Shown here piece by piece: positions 34,348-46,859 of a stretch of 62,000 nt of DNA. The notes beneath the pieces are model-generated. The model was not told the DNA's origin. It made no database searches and was given only the letters and a program-made list of their open reading frames with translations. Each line of letters opens with the position of its first letter. The stretch's first letter is position 1. A program made the translations under genes and the position numbers. The stretch comes from Cristatella mucedo (lineage: Eukaryota > Bryozoa > Phylactolaemata > Cristatellidae), in NCBI GenBank assembly GCA_009760855.2, contig WPIO01000050.1, positions 1,852,501 to 1,914,500 of the forward strand. The letters are read 5' to 3'.

Positions 34348-34830
34348 AAACCCTCTACCCATTCACCTCAGTGAACTTTCTTTCTTATTCGCGTGGTTTT
34401 TTTGTTTTATTTTGTGCATGCTTTAGAGGATTATACTAGCCGCTCAAAGGTCCTACCAACCGGTGGCCCCCGAGCGCATTCTACTGTGCAGTAGCCTGAT
34501 GGCCTAGGCTTGATACCGAGCGTGCCATTAATCCCGGGCCGGCCTTTGATTTCCTTGCACAGAGCTTCAAAATGCCTAAATGGAGATTTAAATCTCGTAT
34601 TTTGCCATACAAATGATCTTGGATATTTATTATTATTATTAATTTATTAATATTATTTTAATTAATTTTAATAATTTTAATAAATAATAAACCCTCTACC
34701 CATTCACCTCAGTGAACTTTCTTTCTTATTCGCGTGGTCTTTTTGTTTTATTTTGTGCATGCTTTAGCGGATTGTACTAGCCGCTCAAAGGTCCTACCAA
34801 CCGGTGGCCCCCGAGCGCATTCTACTGTGC
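34348..34830. repeat. 142-bp segment duplicated 341 bp apart
   Basis: The segment 34348-34489 recurs at 34689-34830 with very few changes (for example TTTAGAGGATTATAC versus TTTAGCGGATTGTAC). About 200 bases lie between, the last part being AT-only sequence. It looks like a local duplication or two insertions of the same short element. Confidence 0.95.
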
Positions 34831-37250
34831 TTAATTAATAAATAAATTTAATAAATTTAATAAATAAATTGTAATTAATTTAATTTTAAGTACGCATAAA
34901 TAGCTGACTTTGAATCAGAGGCCTAAGCCGGGTTCAATTGCAGCGCTTTTCCAAAAGCTGCACTACCAATTCTTCCACGGGGTCCCGTGATCGACGAATT
35001 TTTCATTTTTAAATGCTCTTTCCAACGTGAAAGAATACTCGTGAAAACGGCCTGTCTGCACCGGGGAGACACGGTGTGCGCCGTGTGTCCGGGCTTGTTG
35101 CAGACTTTGTGGAGCATTGCTTGTGCCCGCATGCGCTCGCTCGGCTCCAGGACCCCAGGAGCCAGGTCCCCAGGCTCCATGACTCCAGGCTCCAGGTCCC
35201 CAACCAAATCTTTCGTCGAGCTCGTAGTCTTGCTGGCAGTGAGTGGGCCAATATTAACACGCCCCATTTCAAAGACTCGGTAATGTCGTCGGCGTGCAAT
35301 GGTGTAGCGTTTGAGAATCCGTAGATGTCCTACGACCACATAGTGCAAGCTAGGCACGGGTGAACTAGACTTTTATTTTCGTCATATTTGCCACGCCGTT
35401 TACCGGAAAATGGCTATTAGGCTATTTCTCAGTCATCTGTGTTCATATGATGATGGGAGTACTGGAATGTAGCTTGCTTATGCATACCACTGCTGAAACT
35501 ACTGCTAAGCCTCGCTCGAAAGGGAAGGTGGCTTCATTGTGAATCTTTCGGGAGAAAGCCTTTGGAGGAGAGCTACGTCAGATAGCTACGCATGCTCCTC
35601 CTCTAGAGAAACGGATGCCTACACATGGCTCCTTAATTCGAGTGGCCGTTGGTCGGAGAGGGAGCGAAAGCGATTCGTCTCAAACTCTGAACAGCAGTGA
35701 GACCGACTCTCGAGACTTGTGTGTCGTCATGCTCTGGAGCATGGCGTTACACTAGTTGCAAGTTTAATCGGATTCATAATTTACTCGTTTTGAAGAGCCC
35801 CCGCTGGCCAGGTGCGTAGAAGCTCTGGCGAGGCGATCAAATGAGAAAATTATTTTTAGGAGTCGTTGGCAATCGCCGTCCTCCGCTCAGTCTGTCAGTG
35901 GGACTGGAGAATGAATGGCAGAAATAGCACGATTTCTCGCTTCTTCGCTACCAGGTAGCAATACCAAGATTGTCAGATATGCCTAGCTTGAGCCTTCGCT
36001 TTTTTGGACCCCTTACGTTGAAGCTGCGGCAGAACTAATTCGGGTTTCTGTTGCGAGGAGCATGTCTATTCGGAGTGTACGGGAATTATAAAGCGTCTCA
36101 GAGAATTCAGCTATCGGAGAATCTGCCTTGCACTCTAAGACCAAATAGTTAATATTAAGTGAGACAGGCCAATCCTGAACTTCGACTGGATCGGCAAAAA
36201 TATTCCTTAACGCGAGACTGTACAATTGCCTTACTGCTGCAATGTGGAGTAGACTTATGGTATTGAAGGCGACGCAATCGCTAGCAGTGTTTATTCCGGC
36301 ACACCGTCATTTGTCTGACTACTAGTGAATCGTACTTGACAAGATTTCAAGGCTGCTTGTCCTCGTACGACGAACAAGCCAGCGCGAGTGTCAATAATGG
36401 GTCCATTTATTCATTCGCTTGCTTTCCTTGGAAAATTGCCCGCATAGTACGGTAAGGTGACTTTACTAGTAGTTATAGAAGGCCATTAGGGCCTTGGCTC
36501 ACCTCTATGTTTTCTAAGCACTGGGATGTGCCCTTCACGCACAGAGATCAAATCCCATAGCGTTATTATAAGACTATCCTGTTGATTGCCTTTGCTCGGG
36601 AAAGAAATAGCCAGGTAGGGAGCAGCCTGAAACTATTACTTGCCGGCTATAAAAAGAAATCTGCTCAAAAAGGTCAAGGTGATTAGGGACTCACTTACAT
36701 TACTGTTTTCTATTTGTTCCGAATGCGTTATGGCCTTTGATTTCTAGCTCCTAGTCATTACACGTTTACCTAATTTGACAGTACAACACTGCGAAGAAGG
36801 CCCTTGGAACCAGCCTGCGGGTGAAGCCCAGATCTGTGGTGCTGTACGATGGCCGCTCTCAGCATCGCTCCGTCTTTGGTATCGCGAGACTGATACATGC
36901 GGACATATCAGTGCCAAGCACCTACATAACAGAATATTAGACCTTAAAATACGTCATATTAAGCCAAATATATCGGCGTAGCTTACAAGTAGCTCGCAGC
37001 CGCCGCTAGTAGATATATGCCTTCGATCAGGATTCTTTCGATAAAGGTCACCGAACGCACAGTCGCGAAATGTAAGACAACTGTTTATGATTGCTGTCGA
37101 AAGGCATTGAGCCTAGCTAAACAGAAGCCGAGTGCGTGCAAAAGATGAAACAATATCTAGCTAAGCGTTAAAATTGGTTTTTATCAGTGGACAAAAGTAA
37201 AGGCTTTAAAACAGCTTAATTTACTTCAGCCAAGGAGAGCGCTATTCAAG

Positions 37251-37401
37251 GCCGAGCTGGGTTGGTCCAGCGGTTAAGGTGCTCGCCCCGACCTAGGTCT
37301 GGCTGAGGTCGTGGGCTCGAGCCCTGAGGCATATGTGAAGCGCCTGGATAGAGATTTAGTTCTCTTGGGGCGCTATACAAATGAATTATTATTATTATTA
37401 T
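37251..37401 (+). mobile_element. tRNA-derived SINE with LINE tail, family 1
   Basis: The clearest copy. The head GGTCCAGCGGTTAAGGTGCT resembles a tRNA A box and GTGGGCTCGAGCCCTGAGG the B box. It is followed by GAAGCGCCTGGATAGAGATT, GTTCTCTTGGGGCGCTATAC and a (TTA)n end. The last 60 bases are the same tail seen on local LINEs. Confidence 0.93.
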
Positions 37402-37894
37402 AAGGACCAACACAAAAGAAAAAGCTCGAAAGACGCTAAACAGAACAGAGCTTCAACCTGAGTAATAGTCACGTGACTTAGTCGTAGCACATTTGCTCTC
37501 AGCAGGTGAACGCAAGCATGCATTCACAAATCTGCCTACTGGGTAGCGATTTAGCGGGGACTTGCCAGCCTGCTAACGTGTGAGGTTTCGCCCGTGGCTT
37601 ATTACATTACACGACCATTGAACTACATGTATTCTGCTCGACATCAGCTTTGCCTCAGCGGCTTTTCAGACTGCTCAGCGAGTCCTGAAAGCAAAGCTCT
37701 TTCTCTGTGGCTCGTTGCTAGTCGTGCTAATCAAGTTGCATCTCATTGCGTCTCTAATCTGTGTAAGAAGAAGTAAGGCTCAAGAAGAGGAAGATTGGTT
37801 CATAAACGAGTCAATAACTGAACCGCTGAGGTTGCAATCCCTCTAACCCTTACCCAAATGAGTTATGATGCTGCGTTGCGGCGACGTAACGTAG

Positions 37895-37970
37895 TAGCAA
37901 ATGTAAGGCGCCTAGAAAGAGATTGAGTTCTCTGATGGCGCTTTATCAAGTGCATTACTATTATAGTGCG
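37895..37970 (+). mobile_element. Solo LINE tail, + orientation
   Basis: GCAAATGTAAGGCGCCTAGA, AAGAGATTGAGTTCTCTGAT and GGCGCTTTATCAAGTGCATT: a near-consensus forward copy of the shared tail. Confidence 0.82.
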
Positions 37971-39129
37971 GGCACTGCTGTCGTAGGACGGCGGCCGCAC
38001 GTAGTGTGCGTCTCGCTAAATGGGCACTCAGACTACAATCAGTCTGACTCGGCTAGCTTTGATCCTCTCCCGCTGGCCTCGCAGCGCGCGTTTCAGGTGC
38101 GCGGCGTTACCATGAAATTACATCTCCTCATTAGGCGGCGACCAGCAACGGCTTGCAAATGAGCGCCATCTATAGGCTCCGTCAAAAGTGGCCATTAGGG
38201 ACCGTGGTTCTCCGATAAAGGCTATCCGCAAATGAATCCCGACGCTTCGAGACCAGACGAAAGTAACTAACAGAAATTCTCAGAAACAGACAGCCGCGAA
38301 TGAATCACCTAGACCAGCCAATGCTCCTATGCCAAAGAAAAAATTAACGAATCAAAGCTTCAGCAATGCTCCCAACAGGTACGCAATGTAATTCTTTTGT
38401 GAGGAGGACTTGGAGCTCCTCCGCGAACAGCAGGCGACACCCTTTGATAGCTTTGGGTTGTCTCGCTCGTCTAACCTCTAAGAACAGCACGTGACTGTAT
38501 AGAACACTGACTATTAAACCACTATTGATAAATACTTAGCTGGTTACTTATTCCCTATCTAGATAGGAAGTAAATTAAAAAGGCAAAAAGTGGTAAGCTA
38601 CGTTCTATACAAATCACGACCAAACAGAAATCTATTTGACATTCAGTCATATGAAGAGCAACTCTACTGCCTTCCTCTTCTTCGTAGCCTAGGTAATACT
38701 TTTTTTTGCTAAACGTTAGCTCTTTAAGACCTTCAGCAGTTGAATTAAAAGCATCTGCGGAAAAATTGATGTACCACTTGCCACATTTGCCGATGCCGAA
38801 GCGTGACTTCAGATACGTGATATGACGTCATACCGGAGCGATTCTTATCTTGCTAATTTTATATGACGCATCTTTCACTCTCACTGGCGGCGTTAAATCA
38901 CTTAGTGGTCTAATACGTCTTATATCCAGCTGAAGACTCAACCACATTAAATGATCTAAAGTTAGTGTTAGGTACAGGTTCACAACTTCTACTACAATCC
39001 GCTTTGATTAAATTGGATAGACAAAATGCCCTTTTCATAGAAGACGAAGTTTATTTTGTGTTGTATAAAACATGCATCGTCTAAATTTTGACCCAAACAA
39101 CATGCTACAAGTTTCACTTGGAGAATGAT

Positions 39130-39195
39130 GAGAATAATAAATTTGTATAATGGTCTTTGAGAGACATAACTCTCTTTCTAGGCATTTACATATAA
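39130..39195 (-). mobile_element. Solo LINE tail
   Basis: AATTTGTATAATGGTCTTTG, then CTCTCTTTCTAGGCATTTAC: inverted and diverged shared tail. Confidence 0.65.
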
Positions 39196-40063
39196 GATAT
39201 TATATAGTTGCTGCAGCTTATCGTGCTAGCTCTTTGTGCCAAAACATAACTTTTTAATTGACCAAAGTATATCTTCAAACTTTTCAATACACAATTTGCG
39301 AACAGATTATAAATGCAGAAGATAGAAAGATTCGGGATCCGCTTTTGCTTTGGTGGTCACGTGAAAACGTGTGGCTGCTACTGGAAATTGCGAGCAAGCC
39401 AAGGAGAAGTACGTTTTAAGATGCAGACGAAAAGGAAATAAGCGAGTCAATCATTCAGTTGACCAAACAGGGATGAGCAGGAATAGCCAGGTTGCAAAAA
39501 CGTTCACCTTGACAAGTGCTGTCTTCCCAACTGATGAAAAATATTTGTGATACAGCAGGCTACAGTACTTGCCACCGAAAAGACATTCATAATCTCGAAC
39601 TTGCTGTTCTACACTATGATTGCCATATCCCATCAACAGCCAGTAGCTAGAAACTGAAAAAGGTTGAATTGATGGGTTAAATATTGTATTCTCATATATA
39701 GCTTGATTTCGCATGCATGTGTTTACAAGAAATTCACGTGACGTGTCGCTGCATCAGTAGCTTCATCTTGCTCCGCCGCCAAACTTTGTTTAAATGGTTT
39801 CATTTCCATGAGGTCGTCTTCACTTGCATTGCGTAAGCCATTGAACTGCCCCTGATTACGCTCTTTACTATTAGGCTACTTTTAAAATTACTGCGTTTAG
39901 GGAGATTTGCTGCTATTGGGTAGTAGTTTAACCCTGACGCGCATCCGGCGAGCCTCTTTTTTTCAGCGGAGGCTCTCACCCTTGTTAGCCCACAACGCGG
40001 CAATGCTACACGCGATATTTCTTACTGCCATGGTCAGACAGAACCTCTTTTTGCCTTAGAAGT

Positions 40064-40245
40064 AAATAAATAAATCCAAGCTGATAAACAGCCTCCTTTT
40101 GTATAGCGACAGAAGAGCCTTTACGGCTATCACCACCGCTTGCAGTGGCGTTGAAGGATCGCCCACCTCAGGAATCGAACCCATGACCTCGGGACCGAGG
40201 TCGCGGGAAAGCAACCGCCTTACCTAGTGTGCCATCACGGCTCAC
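40064..40245 (-). mobile_element. tRNA-derived SINE, family 2, full length
   Basis: Nearly complete copy on the - strand from GTGAGCCGTGATGGCACACT through B-box GTCATGGGTTCGATTCC to GGCTCTTCTGTCGCTATAC and a TATTTATTTATT end. It is directly followed by a second, truncated copy in the same orientation. Confidence 0.93.
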
Positions 40246-40249
40246 CGCG

Positions 40250-40345
40250 TCTTAATAATCCAATCTGCTTAAACAGCCTCTTTTTGTGTAGCGACAGAAG
40301 AGCCTTGGTGGCTATCACCTTGTAAGCGAAGGCTGAGGTGAGTGT
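40250..40345 (-). mobile_element. SINE family 2, 5'-truncated second copy
   Basis: CTTAAACAGCCTCTTTTTGT and GCGACAGAAGAGCCTTGG repeat the 3' half of the adjacent SINE. The tRNA-like head is missing. The two could be a tandem insertion or a duplication. Confidence 0.82.
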
Positions 40346-40420
40346 CAGTGTTGGGTAGAAACTAACGACCTTGCTGACATTTTTGTTTTGGATTTACTTG
40401 TATATCTTTGAGTGAGATCT

Positions 40421-40538
40421 GATCCGAAAGGCGATCCGATCCGATCCGATCCGAAAGGCGATCCGATCCGATCCGAAAGGCGATCCGATCCGATCCGAAA
40501 GGCGATCCGATCCGATCCGAAAGTCGATCCGCAAAGGC
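40421..40538. repeat. GATCC-based satellite, 22-bp higher-order unit
   Basis: Units made of three or four GATCC pentamers plus GAAAGGC. 22-base copies start at 40460, 40482 and 40504, and a 27-base variant at 40433. This is a pentamer microsatellite organised into a higher-order repeat. The - strand frame reads as repeating IGSPFGSDR but there is no sign that it is coding. Confidence 0.95.
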
Positions 40539-40545
40539 GATGCCA

Positions 40546-41599
40546 CGCAAAGGCAAAGGCGTAGTGTTGATTCGGAAAAGAAACTACCCGCTCACAATTC
40601 CCACAGAGAACTGATGCAGGGAACAAAATTGCTTGCGTCGTGAGATCGATCTACTTCTGTGTCAGAATGTATTTAAACGAGCTCCCGAAGTGGCAAGTTA
40701 GTTGAGGTTAAGCAGGTGCGTCGTCAGTGGCTGTAAGGTTCACCGAGTAAAGAAATGCCCGTAAGCTAGTGTCTCGAAGCTTTCGCAGCATTAAATATGC
40801 TAAATCTTGGAGTGCGTAATCAAAAGGCATCATTATGCTATTAAACATTGACTAATTATTTCTCAAGAAAAGCATAATCTTAGGTGTGGTTGCAGGCTGG
40901 GCGTGTTGGTCAGACGTCAACATGCCGTTAGCTGTATCTCTCTGACACTGTCGCTGCGTGCAGCTTAATAAGCGCTGCTTGGAACGAGCTTCGCGTACGC
41001 GACACGGAAGAACTCCGTGAGAAGGGCATTTTGCCATTAGGGGAATTGCATAAATTCAACTAAGCTAGTAACTTGAGTCTATTAGATGAACTTACCTCGT
41101 GAAGCATTAGCCTTCTCAGCGACAGCTGCTTAGAACTCCCACCCACTAAAGGCGTTATCGACAGAGCTAAGACCTTTCTCGTGACTCTTCAGAATCCTTT
41201 ATCTCTACACCCTAAAAATTACGCTCGAATGGACAAATAATTGCCCAACGCCTACCACCGCGGTTTCGTCGCACGTGGCTTTTGTTATTGAATATGTCCG
41301 GCTTCGATTTCCAGATTTATGACCGCGAATGGCCTGTGTACCTTCTCGCTAATTTAGGTAGCACCACTGCAAGTCCAGTGCAAGTCTCCGCCAGTGTTCT
41401 CCGGTTTTAGGGATCTCCCGCAGAACAACATGGCTACCACAAGAAGGGTTTACGGGCTCTAAACTAATGTTCGCACAGTAGTTAGTGATCATAACACCAG
41501 TTCTCCTGTTACACGGCTGGTGATTTTAATATTGGTTCCCGCATTCTGCCGCTAGAACTTCTGCTAGTTTCTCTAATCTAGAGATGATTACGCCAATAC
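40546..41599. other. No recognised feature
   Basis: Unique intergenic sequence, possibly including very decayed 5' LINE sequence after about 41.2 kb. Confidence 0.45.
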
Positions 41600-43310
41600 T
41601 AAACTCAGCGACGGCCGTAAACTTGTGCCTCTGTAAGCCCGCTCTGTTTTCAAAAAAGGTTAGTTATTCTGGGCTTAATACTTGATGATGCTTTTAAAAT
41701 TGTTGCTGCTACTGAGACAAGGCTTAAGTCGAAGAACTGCTCTGCTATCACCGATAATATCCAATAGATTAATTCTTTTTTTTTTAATTTCGAGAATGTA
41801 GAGACTTATTGGTAGAGCAGTCCTTATGGCTCATCCACGCCTCAATATCCAGACTCAATATCTAGGCTTCCACTTAGCATCAAGTTAAATTTCGGATTCT
41901 ATGCCCGGCTAATTGGAGTTTGTCGGTACGGTTGGTAAGCTTGCACACCAGAAAGCAATCTCTGCTTCCTCTCTAAAATTTCCTGGAGTTTCACAGTTTT
42001 TGTGCCATAGGAATTTCTCCCTTCTTTCTCTGGGTGATTTAAATACCCATTTAGATAACCCATCTGATCCCATGTGTTCCTTTGTGCTTTCAATGTCGGT
42101 GCCTTTCTGCCACCATGTCCACATTCGCAGCAAAAGGCCACACCGTGGACGACAACGTTTGCCCCGAAATTTTACCTTTATGATCAGTACTTTTATTCCT
42201 TTCTGCACATCCAATGATATGCTGATTTTATCCTCGATTGAATGCTCGTCTGTTTTGGTATCCAAAGTTGCCCTACTTGTTAGAAAAGTAAAGTCTCTTG
42301 ACATGGATGCTGCTCGCAGAAAACTTGCATTCTCTAACTTTCTGCACCTCGAGACTCTACCCAACCTTACTTCCTTCAGTGCAGTGCTACAACACGACGT
42401 TAGCTAATGTACTAGATGAGTGTATACCTCTGACAGTCGACCTTAGCAACTCTGACACCTCTGACAGGGTTGCAGCCGTCCAGACGCCTTACGAGTGTCA
42501 TCAGCCTGTTGATGCCATCCGTAGCAGATATAGTTAATATATCCGCGGCTACTAATTAAGTGGACGCCCATATGAAAAAACAGCTGTAGTCGGGCTCATT
42601 ATTGAAAAGCCTAGCCTAGATCGCTCGAATCTAATTAACTGCCGTCCAGTAGCCCATCTGCAATTCCAATCCAAGACACTTGAACGAGCGGCGACCCAGC
42701 AGCTCAAAATTGCATTTGTTAATTAGATCACTATAGCAAGCTCCAATCGGAAAGGAGACCTAAAACAAATTCGGGTAGTAGACGGGGGTAGGGAGGCTTT
42801 TGAAGTTCTCCTATATCTTTAAGTATCATTTTAGAAAATTGACCACCGGATCCTTTATTTCTTCAGCGCCTCTCAACGAGTCTCGACTTTACCCGCGCAT
42901 GTTCTAAACAGGGTTAGGTCCTACGCAAGCGAGAATTTATTTCACAGTGTGAAGATGCAAACGGCCGTCGGCCATCCGGTAAGCCCTTAATGTATGGAGT
43001 ATCTCAGGTTTCGTTCGGTCTTTCGGTCGATGTGTAAAACTCGAGTCGACTTCAGCATCATATGGCAGGCCCGCCTCTCGCTTCGATCGCTTCAAGTACG
43101 AGCCTATCTATTCCTACCTCCTTAGCTCATCGAGTTGGCTCTTGCGCAACGCCCACATCGGCTTACGTTTATGTATCAGTTCCGCGCGCTAGGCCGGAAT
43201 CTTTTGGCGATCGTGCGTTCTGCTCGCATGCACCGGAAGTCTGGAAGCTGGCTTCTCAGTTCTGTCGCCGCCGGGCAATAACTTGGCGACAGCTATTTCT
43301 CAGCTGAAAG
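41600..43310 (+). mobile_element. CR1/L2-type LINE with endonuclease and RT traces (copy D)
   Basis: On the + strand, in broken frames: ATETRLKSKNCSAIT (endonuclease E-T motif), LSLGDLNTHLDNPSDP (endonuclease GDxNxH motif), VVGLIIEKPSLDRSNL with NCRPVAHLQFQSKTLER (RT fingers), and near the end SFGDRAFCSHAPEVWKL (the C-terminal signature). The catalytic YADD region is missing or unrecognisable, suggesting an internal deletion. It is the only copy here retaining the endonuclease. Dead by stops and frameshifts. Confidence 0.9.
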
Positions 43311-43382
43311 TGCATCATCGGCGATGCTCAGCCGTCTATGTCCTTTGTCAGCTACTGCTTTAGTGTGTGCTATGCTTATTGG

Positions 43383-43566
43383 TGAGCCGTGATGGCACGC
43401 ACTAGGTAAGGCGGTTGCTTTCACGACCTCGGTCCCGAGGTCGTGGGTTTGATTCCTGCGGTGGGCAATCCTTTATCACCACCACAAGCGGTGGCGATAG
43501 CCATAAATGCTCTTCTGTCGCTATACAAAAAGAGGCTGCTTAATCAGCTAGGATTTATTTATTTAT
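43383..43566 (+). mobile_element. tRNA-derived SINE, family 2, full length
   Basis: The best copy of the family: GGTGAGCCGTGATGGCACGC head, GGTCCCGAGGTCGTGGG, TTTGATTCCTGCGGTGGGC, a short palindrome CACCACAAGCGGTGGCG, GCTCTTCTGTCGCTATAC, AAAGAGGCTGCTTAATCAGC and a TTTATTTATT end. It sits 73 bases after a LINE 3' end. Confidence 0.94.
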
Positions 43567-44259
43567 AATCGGAGCTGAATTCAATGCACGTCACATCCCC
43601 GGAGTTCAAATAACCGGTGACTTTTAGTGCCTTTTGTGCTTTTGCATGTTTTTCCAAGCATGATAAATTGCTTGTCACGTGTATTGTCTCTCTTGCAGAG
43701 AGTTGTAGAGCACAATGATAATCAATTGGTTCTCTTTTAAGGTGCCGTATAAACGAGTTATAGTTTTTATTGTTATTGCATTTATTGCTCAACTGTTATG
43801 AATCGTACACTCGGATCATTACTTTAAAAGTAGTAGCTATAGATTGTGAACGACTTTACTCATTCCCATGAACGTAAAATTTTAAACAACGAGATACTAA
43901 AGTTCAAGTATCTAACTGTTTCTTAGAAAAGGCCTGGGCTCGCTTGCCATATATAGTGCGTCACTCTGGTTGTAATTTGTTTGGTAAATTACAAAACCGT
44001 TCGCAGATGGTTCTTTCGGGCTACATTGGATTGACGTCTGCCAAATATAGCACCGCCATAATTTCTTAGCATGCCAGACCATCTGAAGTAAAACTTGTTT
44101 CGGCATGTGGGTTTCGAAAACTGCTACCTTACCAAGAAGCTTGAGTGATTACTGAGAGACAAAGGCAGTTCGACCCAGGAAAATCTCGCAGCCCAATGAA
44201 AGCAATCGATGGTTATAGCGAAACAAAAAACCACCACTCTCGTTTTGCTCCATTTCGCT

Positions 44260-44262
<3 letters not shown>
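43567..44262. other. No recognised feature
   Basis: Unique AT-leaning sequence between a SINE and the CT arrays. No exon recognised. Confidence 0.5.
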
Positions 44263-44880
<618 letters not shown>

Positions 44881-46215
44881 TCTCTCTCACTCTCTTTCGC
44901 TTGACCTCGCCCTTTACCTTATTCATTATCGCGTTCTTTTGCACGCACGCGGGCGCAGACGCATTCGCTCGTGCACACACTCTGTCCATCAGCTCGTCTT
45001 CCGCTTCTCTTTTGCAGATTTCTCTCCTTCCCAACCGTCGACGGACAAAATGTGGCAGGAGCTATCTAACAAAGGTAATTTAGATTCTGAGCTCCTACAA
45101 ATTGTAACTGCACTCACCTGCTTTCGGCTCAAAATTTAACTTCTCAAGAAGACGCACGAATGTATCCGTCCTCTGAGTCTGACCAAAAGTGCAGCACAGA
45201 TGCAGCTCCGAAGTGAAGCAAGCGGCGCCGCCGCGATTGTGTAGCATGGCCTCTCGGCAGATGCCTGCCGTTAATGGCTTCGGCAATTCTGCTGACGTGA
45301 ATTAAGGAGATTGGAGCAGATTCGTTAGCGGAGAGTGACATTTAACTGATGAATGTTATTAGGAGAGCAGAATCTGCTTGTTCGGCTGCCACGCTTCATT
45401 GGCTATCAATGCTGAACGGATTCACTTACGCCAACCTACCACAACCACTGCTCGGTCAGCTCGAAGCGTTGGCATCGATTTTCCTGTCGGCGGCAGTGCC
45501 ATCGGCAGGTTTGGTCCACATTTGAGCACGCTGGCGCTAATCGATACGATATTACATATGTGGATCTGGAGAACTAATTTCATAAGTGATCACAGTCTTC
45601 TCCATCTAGATGCAAAGGCTTAGCGGAGCGCTACCAGTTTGAATTAAATTGGACTCTTTGGGTTGCACGACTTCATCTGTAGAATGTCTCGCAACAATTA
45701 CCCAAATTTTCATCGTGCATACAACGAGCGAAGGCCTTTGTAAAACCATATTTTACTTGAATGAGAACATAGAATGAGCTGAAATACTCACCTGCACTTA
45801 TTCCATACTTTTTTCAATGTCACCTCTCTTCTGTTTTTACCCCTGTTAACATTTCCTCTCAATAAGTATCGCGTGAAAAATGAAATGCAATTATCTGAAG
45901 TAAAATCAGCATCGTATTCTATGTAGGTATTCTCTACAAACTCTTGCCCGTGGCTCTAATTCTTAAAACAAAGTTTCCAAGAACGACACAAAAATTAGAG
46001 AATGCAATCTCATTAGTTATGCAGCCGGCGCGATTACGGATGGAAACATTGAGTGGTTTACATACCGTGATTGTTATACGTGTGACTCTAGGCAGATTTA
46101 TGTAGGTACATGCTTCCGAAATGCTACAAAATGTCATCAAATAAATTGGTACAGACTCCTCCAAGGGGATGAAATTGAACTATATTTTCATTATATATGT
46201 ATATATATATATATA
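44881..46215. other. No recognised gene
   Basis: Unique sequence. Frames at 45378-45623 (+) and 45095-45341 (-) show no recognisable domain. Confidence 0.5.
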
Positions 46216-46353
46216 ATTCTTTTTTGTAGCGCCCTAAGAGAACTTAATCACTATTTAGGTGCTTCACATATGCCTCGGGGCTCGAGCCCACCACCTCAGC
46301 CAGACCTTTGTCGGCGCGAGCACCTTAACCGCTGGACCTAACCAGCTCGGCCT
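46216..46353 (-). mobile_element. tRNA-derived SINE with LINE tail, family 1
   Basis: - strand copy: GGCCGAGCTGGTTAGGTCCA, GCGGTTAAGGTGCTCGCGCC, GTGGGCTCGAGCCCCGAGGC, then the shared tail. Both ends abut TA microsatellite sequence, suggesting insertion into, or expansion from, an AT target. Confidence 0.92.
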
Positions 46354-46362
46354 ATATATATG

Positions 46363-46424
<62 letters not shown>
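46354..46424. repeat. (TA)n microsatellite
   Basis: About 70 bases of alternating TA immediately beside the SINE head. Gives YIYIYI frames on both strands. Confidence 0.97.
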
Positions 46425-46427
<3 letters not shown>

Positions 46428-46859
46428 TTCGAACTAAATATACAGTAATACGGAAATCTGAAAATGGTTTTGATGGCATTTTTTCTTAAATGGATTTTGA
46501 AGAAATTGGCCAGCTGCTAGAACTGCAGTTTCAGCCGACTAACTGACTACTCCGCTGATTCATCTGTCAGCAGTACCTGGGTCAGCAATGTTGCCAATCA
46601 TCAGTAAACGCCACTGTTGTATCAAGTTTTGGGTGATGATCTTGGTTTTGCGTTTGTTCACGGAATTGTAATGCTTAGCCAGATGAAGAAGATTGCCTAG
46701 ATGCTCTCTAATGGAATTCGAATGTTGGACAATATGTAATCGCAGCAAACTGCGACACCTAAAGATGATCTGACGTTACGTATAACATATGTTTACAAGA
46801 TTTATGCATGAAGCACTGTCATATTGGATATTGAGAGCAAAAATGATTATCACATAAAA
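46425..46859. other. No recognised feature
   Basis: Short unique stretch between a microsatellite and a LINE. Confidence 0.5.

Larger units (their letters stand above)
31861..37250. other. Intergenic stretch with scattered transposon remnants
   Basis: No host gene is recognised. Besides the listed LINE tails and the 142-bp duplication, a - strand frame at 34923-35357 contains a short repeated EPGDLAPGVLEP-like segment from a CCAGG-rich tandem patch. I could not assign it to a family. AT-rich patches occur at 33800-33860 and 34625-34690. Confidence 0.5.
37402..40063. other. No recognised gene
   Basis: AT-leaning intergenic sequence with short tail remnants near 37.9 and 39.15 kb. The 87-codon - frame at 39451-39714 has no recognisable domain. 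Confidence 0.5.

Noticed and set aside
34923-35357. 144-codon - strand frame with EPGDLAPGVLEP-like repeats
   Set aside because: The repeat comes from a short CCAGG tandem patch, and the rest matches nothing I recognise; not enough for a gene call.
40345-40626. Repeat protein of IGSPFGSDR units on the - strand
   Set aside because: It is a simple consequence of the GATCC satellite, with no conserved flanks or splice context.
43383-43566. tRNA gene
   Set aside because: B-box and A-box-like segments are present, but there is no cloverleaf with an anticodon stem, and the head is fused to a repeated body found in many copies: a SINE.
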